NCBI GenBank assembly: GCA_016795325.1
Contig: JAEUHY010000045.1
Span: 248,001 to 312,000 of the forward strand
Length of the DNA: 64,000 bases
Origin: Planctomycetota bacterium
GTDB lineage: Bacteria; Planctomycetota; UBA1135; GCA-002686595
Direction: 5' to 3'
This document shows positions 24,944-34,048 of the stretch, in pieces (position 1 is the stretch's first letter; each line of letters opens with the position of its first letter). The position numbers and the translations under genes are program-made. Below the pieces are notes generated by a model. It saw nothing but the letters and a program-made list of their open reading frames with translations, had not been told where the DNA came from and searched no databases.

Positions 24944-25684
24944 TCAGGCCAGTGCGCCGCGCAGGTGCTCGACGGCCATGCGCCACACCTCGTCGCTCGC
25001 CTGCGGGTCGTAGCGCGCGCCTTCGTCGCGCATGAAGGCGTGTTCGGCCGGGAACTCGCGGATGGTCGAGCGAGAGCGGAGCGTGGAGAGCGCGTGCGCG
25101 ATCGCGGCCCGTCCTTCCGGAGGAACGTGCGGATCGGCGTCGCCGAACACGATCAGCAGCGCGGCGCGCGTGCGCGCGAGCGGCGCGAGCGTGCCCGCAT
25201 CGGCGTCGAGCCCGAGCTTGCCGTTGTGCACGCCGGTCGGATAGCAGGCCACCACCGCGCCGACACGCGGGTCGAGCGCTGCTCGCAGCGCGAGGTGCCC
25301 GCCGATGCAAAAGCCCATGCTCGCCAGGCGCTCCGGATCGACGCGCGGGTCCTGCTGCAGCCAGTCGAGCACCGCGCTCCGGTCGCGGTCGTGCTCGACA
25401 GCGCGCGTGCGTCCGGCGGCCGCCAAGCCGCGCTCGCGTCCGGCGTCGTCGTAGGGGATCACCGCGCCGAGCGGCTCGACGCGGTGGAAGATCTCGGGCG
25501 CCGCGACGACGAAGCCGTGGCCCGCGAGGCGCTCCATCGAGCGACAGATCGGCCCGGTGAGCTGGAAGATCTCGGAGTACAGCAGCACGCCGGGGAAACG
25601 GCCTGCCGCGCGCGGCGCGCAGACGCGCACACGCAGCGGGCTGGAATCGACGCTGAGCTGGTGCTCTTCGGTGACGATCTTCAC
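24944..25684 (-). CDS. Dienelactone hydrolase family protein
   Basis: A 246-residue alpha/beta hydrolase. I start at the GTG 25684 (VKIVTEEHQL), which matches the usual N-terminus; the upstream in-frame extension is Ser/Arg low-complexity. The dienelactone hydrolase triad is visible: nucleophile Cys in MGFCIGGHLAL, Asp in VFGDADPHVP and His in FPAEHAFM. Family members hydrolyse cyclic lactones such as dienelactone in aromatic degradation, though many have other ester substrates. No aromatic-degradation genes are nearby, so the physiological substrate is open. The protein is cytoplasmic. Confidence 0.85.
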   Translation of the reverse strand: MKIVTEEHQLSVDSSPLRVRVCAPRAAGRFPGVLLYSEIFQLTGPICRSMERLAGHGFVVAAPEIFHRVEPLGAVIPYDDAGRERGLAAAGRTRAVEHDRDRSAVLDWLQQDPRVDPERLASMGFCIGGHLALRAALDPRVGAVVACYPTGVHNGKLGLDADAGTLAPLARTRAALLIVFGDADPHVPPEGRAAIAHALSTLRSRSTIREFPAEHAFMRDEGARYDPQASDEVWRMAVEHLRGALA

Positions 25685-25721
25685 ACCGCGAGTTGTACAG
25701 CTCCCGCGGCGCGGCTTCGAA

Positions 25722-26309
25722 TCAGTTGACGAGGACGAAGAACGTCCCGCGATGGCCGTTGAACCACACATTCACCGGTGTCGCTGTCCAGTCGCCCGAC
25801 GCATAGGAAGCACCGCCGACAGCGTCGTAGCCGACCATCGTGAGGCCCGACACGGCTGTGAAGGACAGATCGGCAGTGCCGCCGTCCTCGAGCGTGACCC
25901 GCATCGGGAATTTTCCGTCGACAGGCTGGCCGATGAGGATCTTGGTGTCCTTTGCGACAGCCGTTGTCTCGGTCGGCGAGTCCTTCGCACCGACGCGCAT
26001 CTGCGTGACGTCGGAGTCCGTCTTTGCCTGATACTCGATCGGGAACGTCGCCTTTGGATCGAACAATGTCTGGGTCAGCACGACTTGCGGCTGCTTCTTC
26101 ACGACCGCCACAGCCGAGTGCCCGGTCGGAGTGTTGGAACGTTGATCTGTGCCTTGGCCGAACTTGGGTCGCGTCAGCGACATTCCGCCGATGGTCAGGC
26201 CGGCGGTGAGCGCGGCGCCGAGCAGCAGATCTCGGAAGTTCACAGGCGGGATCTTCTCGCCGCGCGAACCCAATGAGTCGGGGGTGGGCAGGCTGTCGGG
26301 AGGGGGCAT
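25722..26309 (-). CDS. Single-pass membrane protein, last gene of the kinase operon
   Basis: A 195-residue product from ATG 26309. An N-terminal cytoplasmic segment of about 25 residues precedes one membrane helix (FRDLLLGAALTAGLTIGGMSL), then a periplasmic beta-rich domain (TFPIEYQAKTDSDV, FPMRVTLEDGGTADLSFTA). I recognise no family. Topology and size echo its upstream neighbour at 26362. Order on the strand is kinase-FGE fusion, 26362-26910, then this gene, with 52 bases between the last two, so all three look like one transcript and may be partners of the kinase. That is inference. Confidence 0.6.
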   Translation of the reverse strand: MPPPDSLPTPDSLGSRGEKIPPVNFRDLLLGAALTAGLTIGGMSLTRPKFGQGTDQRSNTPTGHSAVAVVKKQPQVVLTQTLFDPKATFPIEYQAKTDSDVTQMRVGAKDSPTETTAVAKDTKILIGQPVDGKFPMRVTLEDGGTADLSFTAVSGLTMVGYDAVGGASYASGDWTATPVNVWFNGHRGTFFVLVN

Positions 26310-26361
26310 GATCTGTCTTCCTTTCGCTGTCTGAGATGGAGGCATCGGTAAGCGCTGCGCC

Positions 26362-26910
26362 CTACTTGTCGAACAGGCGCAGCTTCGCTTCGCGGCCGAA
26401 CATGTCGATCGTGACGTAGGTCAGCCGCCAGTCCCCCTTCTTGTCGCGCCCGATCACTGAGGCGACGGGATGCGCAACGCTCTTGGGACCGCTTGATCCC
26501 TGGGAGGTCGGCAGGCTCACGATCGCCGTGCCGTCGGCGCGCTTGATCGACAACGTGTTTCCGGACAGTTGCGCGGTAAGTCGTTCGCCGTGGACCACGG
26601 CGAACGATTCACCCTGCTTGTCGGACGCGCCGATGGTCATCGCGGGCCCGTCCGAGTTGAACACGAGTTCGAAGCTCTTGTCGTCCGTGTCTGGCTCGAA
26701 GTGGTGCGAAACGACCACGATGGGCTGGTGCGGGCGCACCACGACCGGCGCATTGGATACCGGTGTGTTGAGAATCGAAGCTGATAGCAGCCACATCCAA
26801 TGCAGCAGGAACGCGGCCAGGAAGCCCGCAGCGCCGCCGATCAGAGCGGGCCAGCCAAAGCGCTGGAAGCGGGACGGTCGAGGTTGAGATTCAGGCGACG
26901 GAGCGCTCAT
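26362..26910 (-). CDS. Single-pass membrane protein overlapping the kinase-FGE gene
   Basis: A 182-residue product from ATG 26910, which overlaps the kinase stop by four bases (ATGA), a sign of translational coupling. A basic N-terminal tail (about 20 residues) precedes a membrane helix (WPALIGGAAGFLAAFLLHWM) and a beta-rich extracytoplasmic domain (MTIGASDKQGESFAVVHGER, LTYVTIDMFGREAKLRLFD). No known family is recognised. The coupling strongly suggests a functional link with the kinase, possibly as a substrate, regulator or co-receptor. Confidence 0.65.
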   Translation of the reverse strand: MSAPSPESQPRPSRFQRFGWPALIGGAAGFLAAFLLHWMWLLSASILNTPVSNAPVVVRPHQPIVVVSHHFEPDTDDKSFELVFNSDGPAMTIGASDKQGESFAVVHGERLTAQLSGNTLSIKRADGTAIVSLPTSQGSSGPKSVAHPVASVIGRDKKGDWRLTYVTIDMFGREAKLRLFDK

Positions 26911-29645
26911 TGCCGTGCATCCAAAGTGGTTCCGAGAGTGACGACCGGCCGCACTCCGATGGATTTGTCGTGCATGTCCGGCCGCTGCTCTCCACGCATG
27001 CTGAAGCGCAACGAGTCGGCGCCGCTGTCGAACGCGCCGCCGCGCGCGACGCGGAACGTGGCGCGCACTGGAATGCGCTCGCCAGTGCCCGCCGCGAGCT
27101 CGAACTCGCGCGGATCCGGCACATACCAGTCGGCGCACCACTCCGCGACATTGCCGAGCACGTCGAACAGCCCGAACCCGCTCGGCGCGAGGCTGCCCAC
27201 AGGCGCGTGTATGTAGAAGCGGTCGAGGGGGTCTCCGGGAAGCGAGTAACCGTTGGCGGACACGGTCAACGGCTCAGGCGCCGGCGTGTCGCTGCCAGCT
27301 CGCGCGGCGTACTCGAACTGCGCTTCGGTGGGCAGCGCGAGGCCCAGACGCGCAAGGAGCGTCGCGCACTCGGTGTGGGAAACGCACTCGACCGGGTTGG
27401 CTAAGCTCAGACGAGGCTGCACGTTGTAGTGCTCGCCTGCCGGGTAGCGACTTGGATTGACCCCCGTCAGGCGCAACCACTGGCCCTGTGTGAGTTCGTA
27501 CTTGGAGATCAGGAACGGATCGAGATCGCACTCGCTGAAGAACTCGATCGGCGTCGCCTGGGGATCCACGCGCGCGGCGTCGGCCTTCGTGCTGGCGCCG
27601 GTCAGTACATGCGCCGCGGGCAGGAGCACGAACACGAGGCCCGACTGTGGGCCGACTGTCCAACCACCAGGACCTTCGAACGGTCGCTCACCGCTCGGGG
27701 TGTGCCAGAACTCCCACAGACCGCTGCGCGGGTCGCGACCAAGCGGCACGAGGTCGCGGCGCGGAGCAAAACGCAGCACGCCGTACGGTGCGCGAGTCTG
27801 CGGGGACTGCACATCGCTCTCGAAACGATCCCAGGCGCGGCGCCAAGCATCGTTCGAAACCGCATGCAGCCGAGCCGCGAGTTTGCGGAGCCGTTCTACC
27901 TCGCGCCGGCCGTCGTGCTCGACACGCGCAAGGTCCGCGAGGCGCGCTTGCAAGAGGTCGAAGCGCTGCTGGAGAGCCGGAGACTGAAAGCGCGCGTTGA
28001 GCAGCGGCTCACCGAAGCGACTCAACGCCGCGATGCGTTCATCGAGGTAGGCCAGCGTGCCCGGCAGGATCGCCTGCACGTCGCGGACGTACTCGGCGCG
28101 CTCCGCCTCGCTCTGCGGCGTCGGCGGTTGGGAAGGCTCGGCAAGTTCGCGCGCGAAGCGCTCGCGGTCGGCGCGGGCGACCTCCAATGGATAGCGCAGC
28201 TCGATGGGGTGTTGCCCCTGCGAGATCTCGACGGTCCCATCGGCGCGCGCGCTGTCGAGCAGGCTCTGCACCTCGCGCTCGTAATCCGCGCGCCGTTGCG
28301 TGAGTGCGTCGGCGCGCTCGCTCCAGTGCGTGAGTTCGTTGTGCGCCGTGGCGCTCAGCGGCGCGATCGACTCCAGCTCGTCGAACAGCACTTGCGCCTC
28401 GAACGCATCGGAGTTCCGCTCGCTTTCGTGGGCCGCCACGCTGCGCTGCCAAGCCACGCCGAAGCCGCTCGAAACTGCGAGCACGAGCAGCGCGCCCGCC
28501 AGCGTCGCCACGGAGCGGTTGCGGCGCACCCAGGCGCCGAGTTCGGCGACGGGGCCGGTGCGGTAGGCGCGCACGACGCGCAGCTCGAGGTACGCGCGCA
28601 GCTCGTCGGCGAGTTCGCCCATGTGCGCGTAACGCTGCGCCGGATCGCGGGCCATCGCGCGCTCGGCGATGGCGACGAGCTGCGCAGTCGCCTTGGGCGC
28701 GAGCTCGAGGATCGGCGTCGGCGGCCCCTCGCGAATCCAGCGCACGACCTGCGCCGCGTTCACCATCGAAAACGGCGAGACGTACGGCATCTGGCCGGTG
28801 AGCAGCATGTAGAGGATCGCGCCGATGCCGTACACGTCGGTCTGCGGTCCCATCAACTCGGCGCGCCCGAGCGCTTGCTCGGGCGACATGAACATCGGCG
28901 TGCCGATCGGCGTGCCGTCCACGGTGTGGAGCAACTGCGCCAGACCGGCTGCGTGCTGCCGATCCGAGTGCACGGGATCGGACTGCGTCGCCGCGTCCTC
29001 GGCGCGCACGCGCAGATCACGTTCGTCCGGGCGATCGAGCACGCGCGCGAGGCCCCAGTCCATCACGTACACCGCGCCGAAGCGGCCGATGCGGATGTTC
29101 GACGGCTTGAGATCGCGGTGGATCACGCGCTTGGAATGCGCGTAAGCCATCGCCTCGCACACCTTCTGCAGCACGCCGACCACGCGCGTCTGCGTCCACT
29201 CCGGATCCTTGCCGACGCGCTTGAGCACGCTGCTCAAGTCCTCGCCGCGCACGAGCTTCATCGCAAAGTACAGGCGTCCGTTCGCGTCGAGGCCCAGCTC
29301 GTGCACGGGCACGATGCCCGGGTGGTCGAGCTGGCCCGTCACCTGCGCTTCCTCGAGAAAACGCGCGAGGCGCAGCGAACTGGGCGACGGTCCGCCGCTC
29401 GTGTCGCCCTCGCCCGGCGCTTCGCGGATCACCTTGAGCGCGACATCGCGCTGCAAATCCTCGTCATGCGCCGCGTAGACGCGGCCCATTCCGCCGTGAC
29501 CGATCTCGGCGCCGATCGCATAACGACTCGCCGCCGGCGCGCGCGAGCGCAGCCGCGCGTAGAGCGCCTGGGCGAAAGCATCAGAAGGTTGGGCGCCAGG
29601 ACGCGGCGAGGCGTCCGGGCCCGGAGCGGGCGGTTGCGATTCCAT
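26907..29645 (-). CDS. Receptor-like Ser/Thr protein kinase with C-terminal FGE-like domain
   Basis: A 912-residue protein. The kinase domain occupies about residues 42-330: Gly loop IGHGGMGRVY, ATP-binding Lys in VALKVI, catalytic HRDLKPSN, and DWG in place of DFG, a variant common in such bacterial kinases. One membrane helix (VATLAGALLVLAVSSGFGVAW, near residue 385) leads to a helical, probably coiled-coil region and then an FGE/SUMF1 fold (residues about 690-905: LTQGQWLRLTGV, LPTEAQFEYAARAG, NVAEWCADWY, VARGGAF). The Cys expected after RGG in true FGEs is replaced (SLRFS), so this is likely a non-catalytic sensor domain outside the membrane. Kinase residues are intact. The gene heads an operon with two small membrane proteins. 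Confidence 0.85.
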   Translation of the reverse strand: MESQPPAPGPDASPRPGAQPSDAFAQALYARLRSRAPAASRYAIGAEIGHGGMGRVYAAHDEDLQRDVALKVIREAPGEGDTSGGPSPSSLRLARFLEEAQVTGQLDHPGIVPVHELGLDANGRLYFAMKLVRGEDLSSVLKRVGKDPEWTQTRVVGVLQKVCEAMAYAHSKRVIHRDLKPSNIRIGRFGAVYVMDWGLARVLDRPDERDLRVRAEDAATQSDPVHSDRQHAAGLAQLLHTVDGTPIGTPMFMSPEQALGRAELMGPQTDVYGIGAILYMLLTGQMPYVSPFSMVNAAQVVRWIREGPPTPILELAPKATAQLVAIAERAMARDPAQRYAHMGELADELRAYLELRVVRAYRTGPVAELGAWVRRNRSVATLAGALLVLAVSSGFGVAWQRSVAAHESERNSDAFEAQVLFDELESIAPLSATAHNELTHWSERADALTQRRADYEREVQSLLDSARADGTVEISQGQHPIELRYPLEVARADRERFARELAEPSQPPTPQSEAERAEYVRDVQAILPGTLAYLDERIAALSRFGEPLLNARFQSPALQQRFDLLQARLADLARVEHDGRREVERLRKLAARLHAVSNDAWRRAWDRFESDVQSPQTRAPYGVLRFAPRRDLVPLGRDPRSGLWEFWHTPSGERPFEGPGGWTVGPQSGLVFVLLPAAHVLTGASTKADAARVDPQATPIEFFSECDLDPFLISKYELTQGQWLRLTGVNPSRYPAGEHYNVQPRLSLANPVECVSHTECATLLARLGLALPTEAQFEYAARAGSDTPAPEPLTVSANGYSLPGDPLDRFYIHAPVGSLAPSGFGLFDVLGNVAEWCADWYVPDPREFELAAGTGERIPVRATFRVARGGAFDSGADSLRFSMRGEQRPDMHDKSIGVRPVVTLGTTLDARQ

Positions 29646-29811
29646 GGAGCGGGAAGCTCTTGATGCGGATTGTCAGCGTGTCCGCTCGAGCCCACAAGGG
29701 CCGTGGGAGGCGCTGCGCATAAAGTCGACAGAGGCGAACTCGCAGGGATCGAAGGCCCTCAGCGAAGGCCGGCCAACGAAATGCGATTTCGCAGGCCGCG
29801 CCCGATCCAAT

Positions 29812-31281
29812 TCACCTGTTCGGAGTCAGCTCGACAACGAAACTGGCTGCGGGCAGCGCCGAGGCGTTGGTCAGATTGCCGGCGGACGGGTCGGCGAACG
29901 CGTAGCGCACGACCTGCGGACTTGGAACCTGCGGACAGCTGACGAGCACCTGCGAGCCGACGCAGCGCGCCTGCGCGACGAAGAACGCACCGTCAGCTCC
30001 GCACACTTCGAAGCCGCGCAACGCGCCCTCGCGCGCGGCCAAATCCTGCGCGTGTTCGAACTCGAGCCGCACCACGTCGCCGTCGCTGCGCGCTTCGCGC
30101 AGGAGCGGACCGCTCGCCGGAACGTCGCTGCGTCCGTAGGCGAGCACGAGAGCTTGTCGCGCCAACCTCCGCCCGATCTCGCGCTCGTTGCGCGGCGCGC
30201 GACCATCGTCGCGGCCCAGATCCGACGCGACCGCCAGACCCACGCCCGGCTGACGGGCGGCGAGTCGTTGCGCGTTGCGCAGGATGCCGGAGGCGCTGAC
30301 GTCGAACGTCGTGCGCGGCGGCAGCTGCACGAGCAGGAACGGCAACTCGGGCTCGCACCACAAATCGCGCCAGCATTCGATCAGGGTGCGCAAGTAACGC
30401 GCGTACGCGTGGCAGCGGTCGAGGTCGGACTCACCCTGGCGCCACACAACTCCGCGGATCGCGTAGGGCGCGAGCGGCACGACCATGCCGTTGTAGAGCA
30501 ACGTCGGCGAGCTCGGGGTCAGGCCGGGCTCCGTCGCGAGGCAACGCTCGTCGATGCTCTCGACGCCGCGCTGGCGCAGCGCGTCGACGAGTTGGAGCTC
30601 AGCGGGGTTCGCGAGATTCCCGCGCACGTGGAATTCGCCGATCCACGACTGCGCGCGCGCGCCGCCGGCGGTCGCATTCACGATCCCGATCGGAACGCCG
30701 AGCTCGCGCTGGAGCTCGAGCGCGAAGAACCACGCCGTGGCCGAGAACTGGCCGACGCTCTCCGGCGTCGCGCGAACCCAGCTGCCGTCGACGTCCGCCT
30801 GCGCGCGCGCCGCCAGCGTGTTGCGCACCTCGAACTGCGCGATCCGCGGTGCGCCTTCCGTCGCGAATTCGCCCTGGCCCGCGGTCACGCCGCCGTGTTC
30901 GCCCGGCGCGACGCGCCATTCCATGTCGGCGCCGCCCGCGCACAACCACACGTCGCCGCTCCACACGTCGCGCAGCACCAGTTCGCGCTCGGCGCGCAGC
31001 GAGAGCGTGTGCGGACCGCCGGCGGCCGGCGTCGGAAGGCGCAGCACCCAAACGCCGGCGACGTCCGTCACGGTCGCGTGTTCGTCCTCGAGCCAGCTCG
31101 CGCTCGCCCGCACGACCTGTCCAGGGCGCGCGCGGCCCCAGATCGGCGCGCGCGTGTCGCGCTGCAGCACCATTCCGTCGGCGAAGAGCGAAGCCGGGGC
31201 GAACGCCGGCTCGTGTCGCCGACACGCGAGCTGCGCGCACACCAGCAACGCGACCAACACGGCGAGAGCGCTGCGCCTCAC
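29812..31281 (-). CDS. Sialate O-acetylesterase-like lipoprotein, catalytic residues replaced
   Basis: I start at GTG 31281, which overlaps the stop of the YfhO-like gene (GTGA). The 489-residue product has a lipobox-like leader (CAQLAC) and then the sialate O-acetylesterase layout: SLFADGMVLQRD, a beta-sandwich, WSGDVWLCAGGADMEW, VVWRQGESD, and DLGRDDGRAPRNEREIGRRLA. In active family members the first motif reads GQSNMEW with the nucleophile Ser, and the last reads D-x-x-H-P with the catalytic His. Here Ser is Ala and His is Ala. The fold looks complete but esterase activity is unlikely. It may bind sugar or glycan, or regulate. It is translationally coupled to a membrane protein upstream. 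Confidence 0.8.
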   Translation of the reverse strand: MRRSALAVLVALLVCAQLACRRHEPAFAPASLFADGMVLQRDTRAPIWGRARPGQVVRASASWLEDEHATVTDVAGVWVLRLPTPAAGGPHTLSLRAERELVLRDVWSGDVWLCAGGADMEWRVAPGEHGGVTAGQGEFATEGAPRIAQFEVRNTLAARAQADVDGSWVRATPESVGQFSATAWFFALELQRELGVPIGIVNATAGGARAQSWIGEFHVRGNLANPAELQLVDALRQRGVESIDERCLATEPGLTPSSPTLLYNGMVVPLAPYAIRGVVWRQGESDLDRCHAYARYLRTLIECWRDLWCEPELPFLLVQLPPRTTFDVSASGILRNAQRLAARQPGVGLAVASDLGRDDGRAPRNEREIGRRLARQALVLAYGRSDVPASGPLLREARSDGDVVRLEFEHAQDLAAREGALRGFEVCGADGAFFVAQARCVGSQVLVSCPQVPSPQVVRYAFADPSAGNLTNASALPAASFVVELTPNR

Positions 31282-33899
31282 GTCGTTGCACTCCGCGCTT
31301 CGGCGCTGCGCGTGCCGACCCACAACGCCACGAGGCCGAGCGCGCCGCACGCCGCCAACGCCAAGCCGAGCCGCCACGAAGCGGGTTCGTAGCTGAGCTC
31401 GATCTCGTGCTCGCCGGCGGGCGCGTCGATGGCCGCGAACGCGTAGTTCGCGCGCACCAGCGGAACCTCGCGTCCGTCGACGCGCGCTTTCCAACCCGGA
31501 TACCAGGCCTGACTGAACAGCAGGTAGCGAGGCTCGTCGAGTTGCGCGCGCACTCGCCAGCGCATCGGCAGCCTCTCGAGCACGCGCACGGTTCCAGGGC
31601 GTTGCGGCGCGGCGCGCGGCCGCGTCGGCTGCGGCGCGTTGCTGTCGGGTACGCGTGGCCCGCCGTTCTCGGAATCGCTCGAGTCGGACGACGCGAGCTC
31701 CGGCGCAGCGGCGCGGCGCGGCGCGGGGGCGGCGCGCACCAGGAATCCCGCGGGCGGCGGCTCACTGAGCACGAGCGTGTTGCGCGCGCGCCCGGACGGC
31801 TGCACGCTCGGCGCGAGACTCGCGTCGTCGCTCTCGAACACCTGCGCGTAGGCGAGGCTCCTCACGCCGTCGTGGTGTCCACGGAAGCGGTGGATCAATT
31901 GACCGCCCGCGCGCCCGACGAAGCGCAGTTGTTCGGCGTCGCCGCTCCAGTGCGGCATGCGCACGCCGTTCTCTTCGCCGGGCGCGTCGACTCCGGGGAA
32001 ACGCAGGCCGCAGAACTCGACGCCCAGACTGCTCAGCGTTCGCTCGTTCGCGGTCATCGCGGCGCGCCAGGTGTCGAACGGCTTGCACGAGAGCGCATGC
32101 CAGCGGTCGTAGTGACGCACGTACAACGCGTCGTAGTTCGCGGCCTGGCGCAGGCCGTACATCACGTTCGCCGCAGCGGGCAAGCCCTCGCGAGTGACCG
32201 AGACCCAAGTGCTGTCGCCGACCAGACGGCGCAGCGTGATCGTCGCGCGCGTCGCCGGGTAGACCAGCGCGTCCGGCGAGGTCGTTTGGTACTTGGCGAA
32301 CAACGCTCCGGTTTGCGCGAAGACGCCGAGGATTCCGGCTGCGACCAAGGCGCGTCGAATGGACGCGTTGCGCACGATCAAACCCGCCGCAACGGAGAAG
32401 GTCGCTCCAACCACCACCGCGCTCATGCCGAAGATGTGCGTGCGGCAACCTTCGAGCAGATGCGCTGCGGCATGGTGCTCGGCGGCCTTGGCTGCGGCCT
32501 CGCGCAGCGCCGCCGGAGCGAACACCGCGAGCAGTGCGACACACGCCAGGCACAGCCCGGAAGCGGCCTTCCAGCGCCGCTTCGCAGCGCCCCGTGTGAC
32601 GGCGTCGAGCTCGAATGCGGCCAGCACACTGACGCAGAAGAGCCCGATCACCTGACTGACGTGCGCCGGCGCCTGCGCGCCGCCGGGCAGCAGCAGGCCG
32701 AGTTGGTGGAAGGGCGGAACGTGGTGCGCCCACAGCGCCCAGGCGACCAGCAGCAAGCCCAGCAGCGCTGTCCGCGCGTCGCGCAGCGCGCGCCGCAGCG
32801 CCAAGAGCGCGAGCAGCAACACCGTGGCGCCGCAGTAGCCGAGGTTCGCGATCTCGTAGTTGGGCGCGGGCAGGCGCGGTCCGAGCAGGCCGCCGTCAAC
32901 CGGCATTCCCAGGAGATTGGGGAACACGTAGCGCGGCCAGGAGCTGAGGTTCAGCGGTGTCAGTTGCTCCGCGGCGGCCGCCGTGCCGCGCGTGGACTGC
33001 GCGACGTACTCGAGGAACGGCGCGAGTTGCGGCGCAGCGAGCAAGGCCGCGAGCAGTGCGACGGCGAGCAGGCGCAGTCCGCACGCGGCCCACGCTCGCA
33101 CGGCGTCCGGCGTGCGGCGTTCGCGCCAGGCGAGCTCGCCCAGTCGCGCGAGCACCCACAGCGCGGTGATGACGAGACAGAAGTAGAGCGTTTCGGGATG
33201 GCCGGCGAAGCACTGGCCCGCGAGCAGCGCGCACAGCAGTGTGTGCCAGTGGGCCGTGCGCGCGCTCAGGCCGCTCACTCGCGCGGCTCGGCGGCGCCGC
33301 AGGATCACTTCGATGCACCACAGCACGGCCGGCAGGAACGCAACGACCGCCGTGTGCGGATAGGAGATGAGCAGGCTGTTGTAGCCGCAGTAGGTGAATG
33401 CGATCGCCCCGCCGAGCGCCGCGAGTTCGCGCAGGCGCAGCTGCCGCAGGAACAAGTAGGTGAACCAGCCCGTCAGGAACAGGCGCGCGAACGCGGCCAC
33501 GAGCAGCGCCGCCTTCAGGCTCAGCACGTAGAACGGCAGCGTGAAGACCGAGAACACCGCCGACTGGTAGTTGGCTACGAGCGGGGCGCCCGCGCCGTTG
33601 AACGGATTCCACAGCGGCAGGCGCCCGTTCGTCAGCTCGGCCCGCGCGAACTCGATCCACGGCACGAACTCGGTGAACGGGTCGCTGAGCAGCAGGTTGC
33701 GCGGCCGGTGCTCGACCCACAGCTGCGTCAACGTGTTGTTCTGCAGCACGTCGACCGTGAGGAACGTGCTGTGCCCTGCGTTCGACAACGGCGTCCACAG
33801 GAAGAGCAGCGCCAACGCGCCCAGGACCAGCGCTGCCAGGACGTAGCGCGGGCGATCACGCGGCGAGGCCGCGCTCGGCGTGGGGGGAGTGGTGCGCAA
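31278..33899 (-). CDS. YfhO-like multi-pass membrane protein
   Basis: An 873-residue protein with around a dozen membrane helices (first helix YVLAALVLGALALLFLW). The signature RLPLWNPFNGAGAPLVANYQ of the YfhO / GT-C-like family lies near residue 92, followed by helices containing YCGYNSLL. YfhO relatives are thought to be glycosyltransferase-type proteins modifying lipoteichoic acid or other lipid-linked glycans, using an extracytoplasmic loop. The C-terminal region after the helices is a soluble domain (SQAWYPGWKARVDGREVPL), typical of the family. The start is unclear; the TTG at 33899 is the best in-frame candidate. Coupled by a 4-base overlap to the esterase-like gene. Confidence 0.75.
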   Translation of the reverse strand: MRTTPPTPSAASPRDRPRYVLAALVLGALALLFLWTPLSNAGHSTFLTVDVLQNNTLTQLWVEHRPRNLLLSDPFTEFVPWIEFARAELTNGRLPLWNPFNGAGAPLVANYQSAVFSVFTLPFYVLSLKAALLVAAFARLFLTGWFTYLFLRQLRLRELAALGGAIAFTYCGYNSLLISYPHTAVVAFLPAVLWCIEVILRRRRAARVSGLSARTAHWHTLLCALLAGQCFAGHPETLYFCLVITALWVLARLGELAWRERRTPDAVRAWAACGLRLLAVALLAALLAAPQLAPFLEYVAQSTRGTAAAAEQLTPLNLSSWPRYVFPNLLGMPVDGGLLGPRLPAPNYEIANLGYCGATVLLLALLALRRALRDARTALLGLLLVAWALWAHHVPPFHQLGLLLPGGAQAPAHVSQVIGLFCVSVLAAFELDAVTRGAAKRRWKAASGLCLACVALLAVFAPAALREAAAKAAEHHAAAHLLEGCRTHIFGMSAVVVGATFSVAAGLIVRNASIRRALVAAGILGVFAQTGALFAKYQTTSPDALVYPATRATITLRRLVGDSTWVSVTREGLPAAANVMYGLRQAANYDALYVRHYDRWHALSCKPFDTWRAAMTANERTLSSLGVEFCGLRFPGVDAPGEENGVRMPHWSGDAEQLRFVGRAGGQLIHRFRGHHDGVRSLAYAQVFESDDASLAPSVQPSGRARNTLVLSEPPPAGFLVRAAPAPRRAAAPELASSDSSDSENGGPRVPDSNAPQPTRPRAAPQRPGTVRVLERLPMRWRVRAQLDEPRYLLFSQAWYPGWKARVDGREVPLVRANYAFAAIDAPAGEHEIELSYEPASWRLGLALAACGALGLVALWVGTRSAEARSATT

Positions 33900-34021
33900 G
33901 GGCGCGTCGTTGGGGGAGGCGACGCGAAACCACTTCGGAATCTATGCGCGCCGCGCGAGCGCCGTCGACACGGGTGACCCACTTGTCATGGTCGAAGAGT
34001 CACGTTTTCCACGTCGCCAAA

Positions 34022-34048
34022 ACTGGCGCGGGGGCGACTAGCGCCAGT
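34022..34048 (-). terminator. Possible terminator overlapping the TauE/SafE stop
   Basis: Eight-base arms ACTGGCGC (34022-34029) and GCGCCAGT (34041-34048) with an 11-base loop that covers the stop codon of the exporter gene. A modest stem. Confidence 0.35.

Noticed and set aside
27429..29663. 744-codon open frame on the plus strand opposite the kinase-FGE gene
   Set aside because: It is a codon-position shadow of a strongly coding minus-strand gene in GC-rich DNA: Arg/Ala/His-rich, no family resemblance.
30849..33977. 1042-codon open frame on the plus strand opposite the esterase-like and YfhO-like genes
   Set aside because: It runs across two well-supported minus-strand genes and has the Arg/Ala/Gln-rich composition of a shadow frame.
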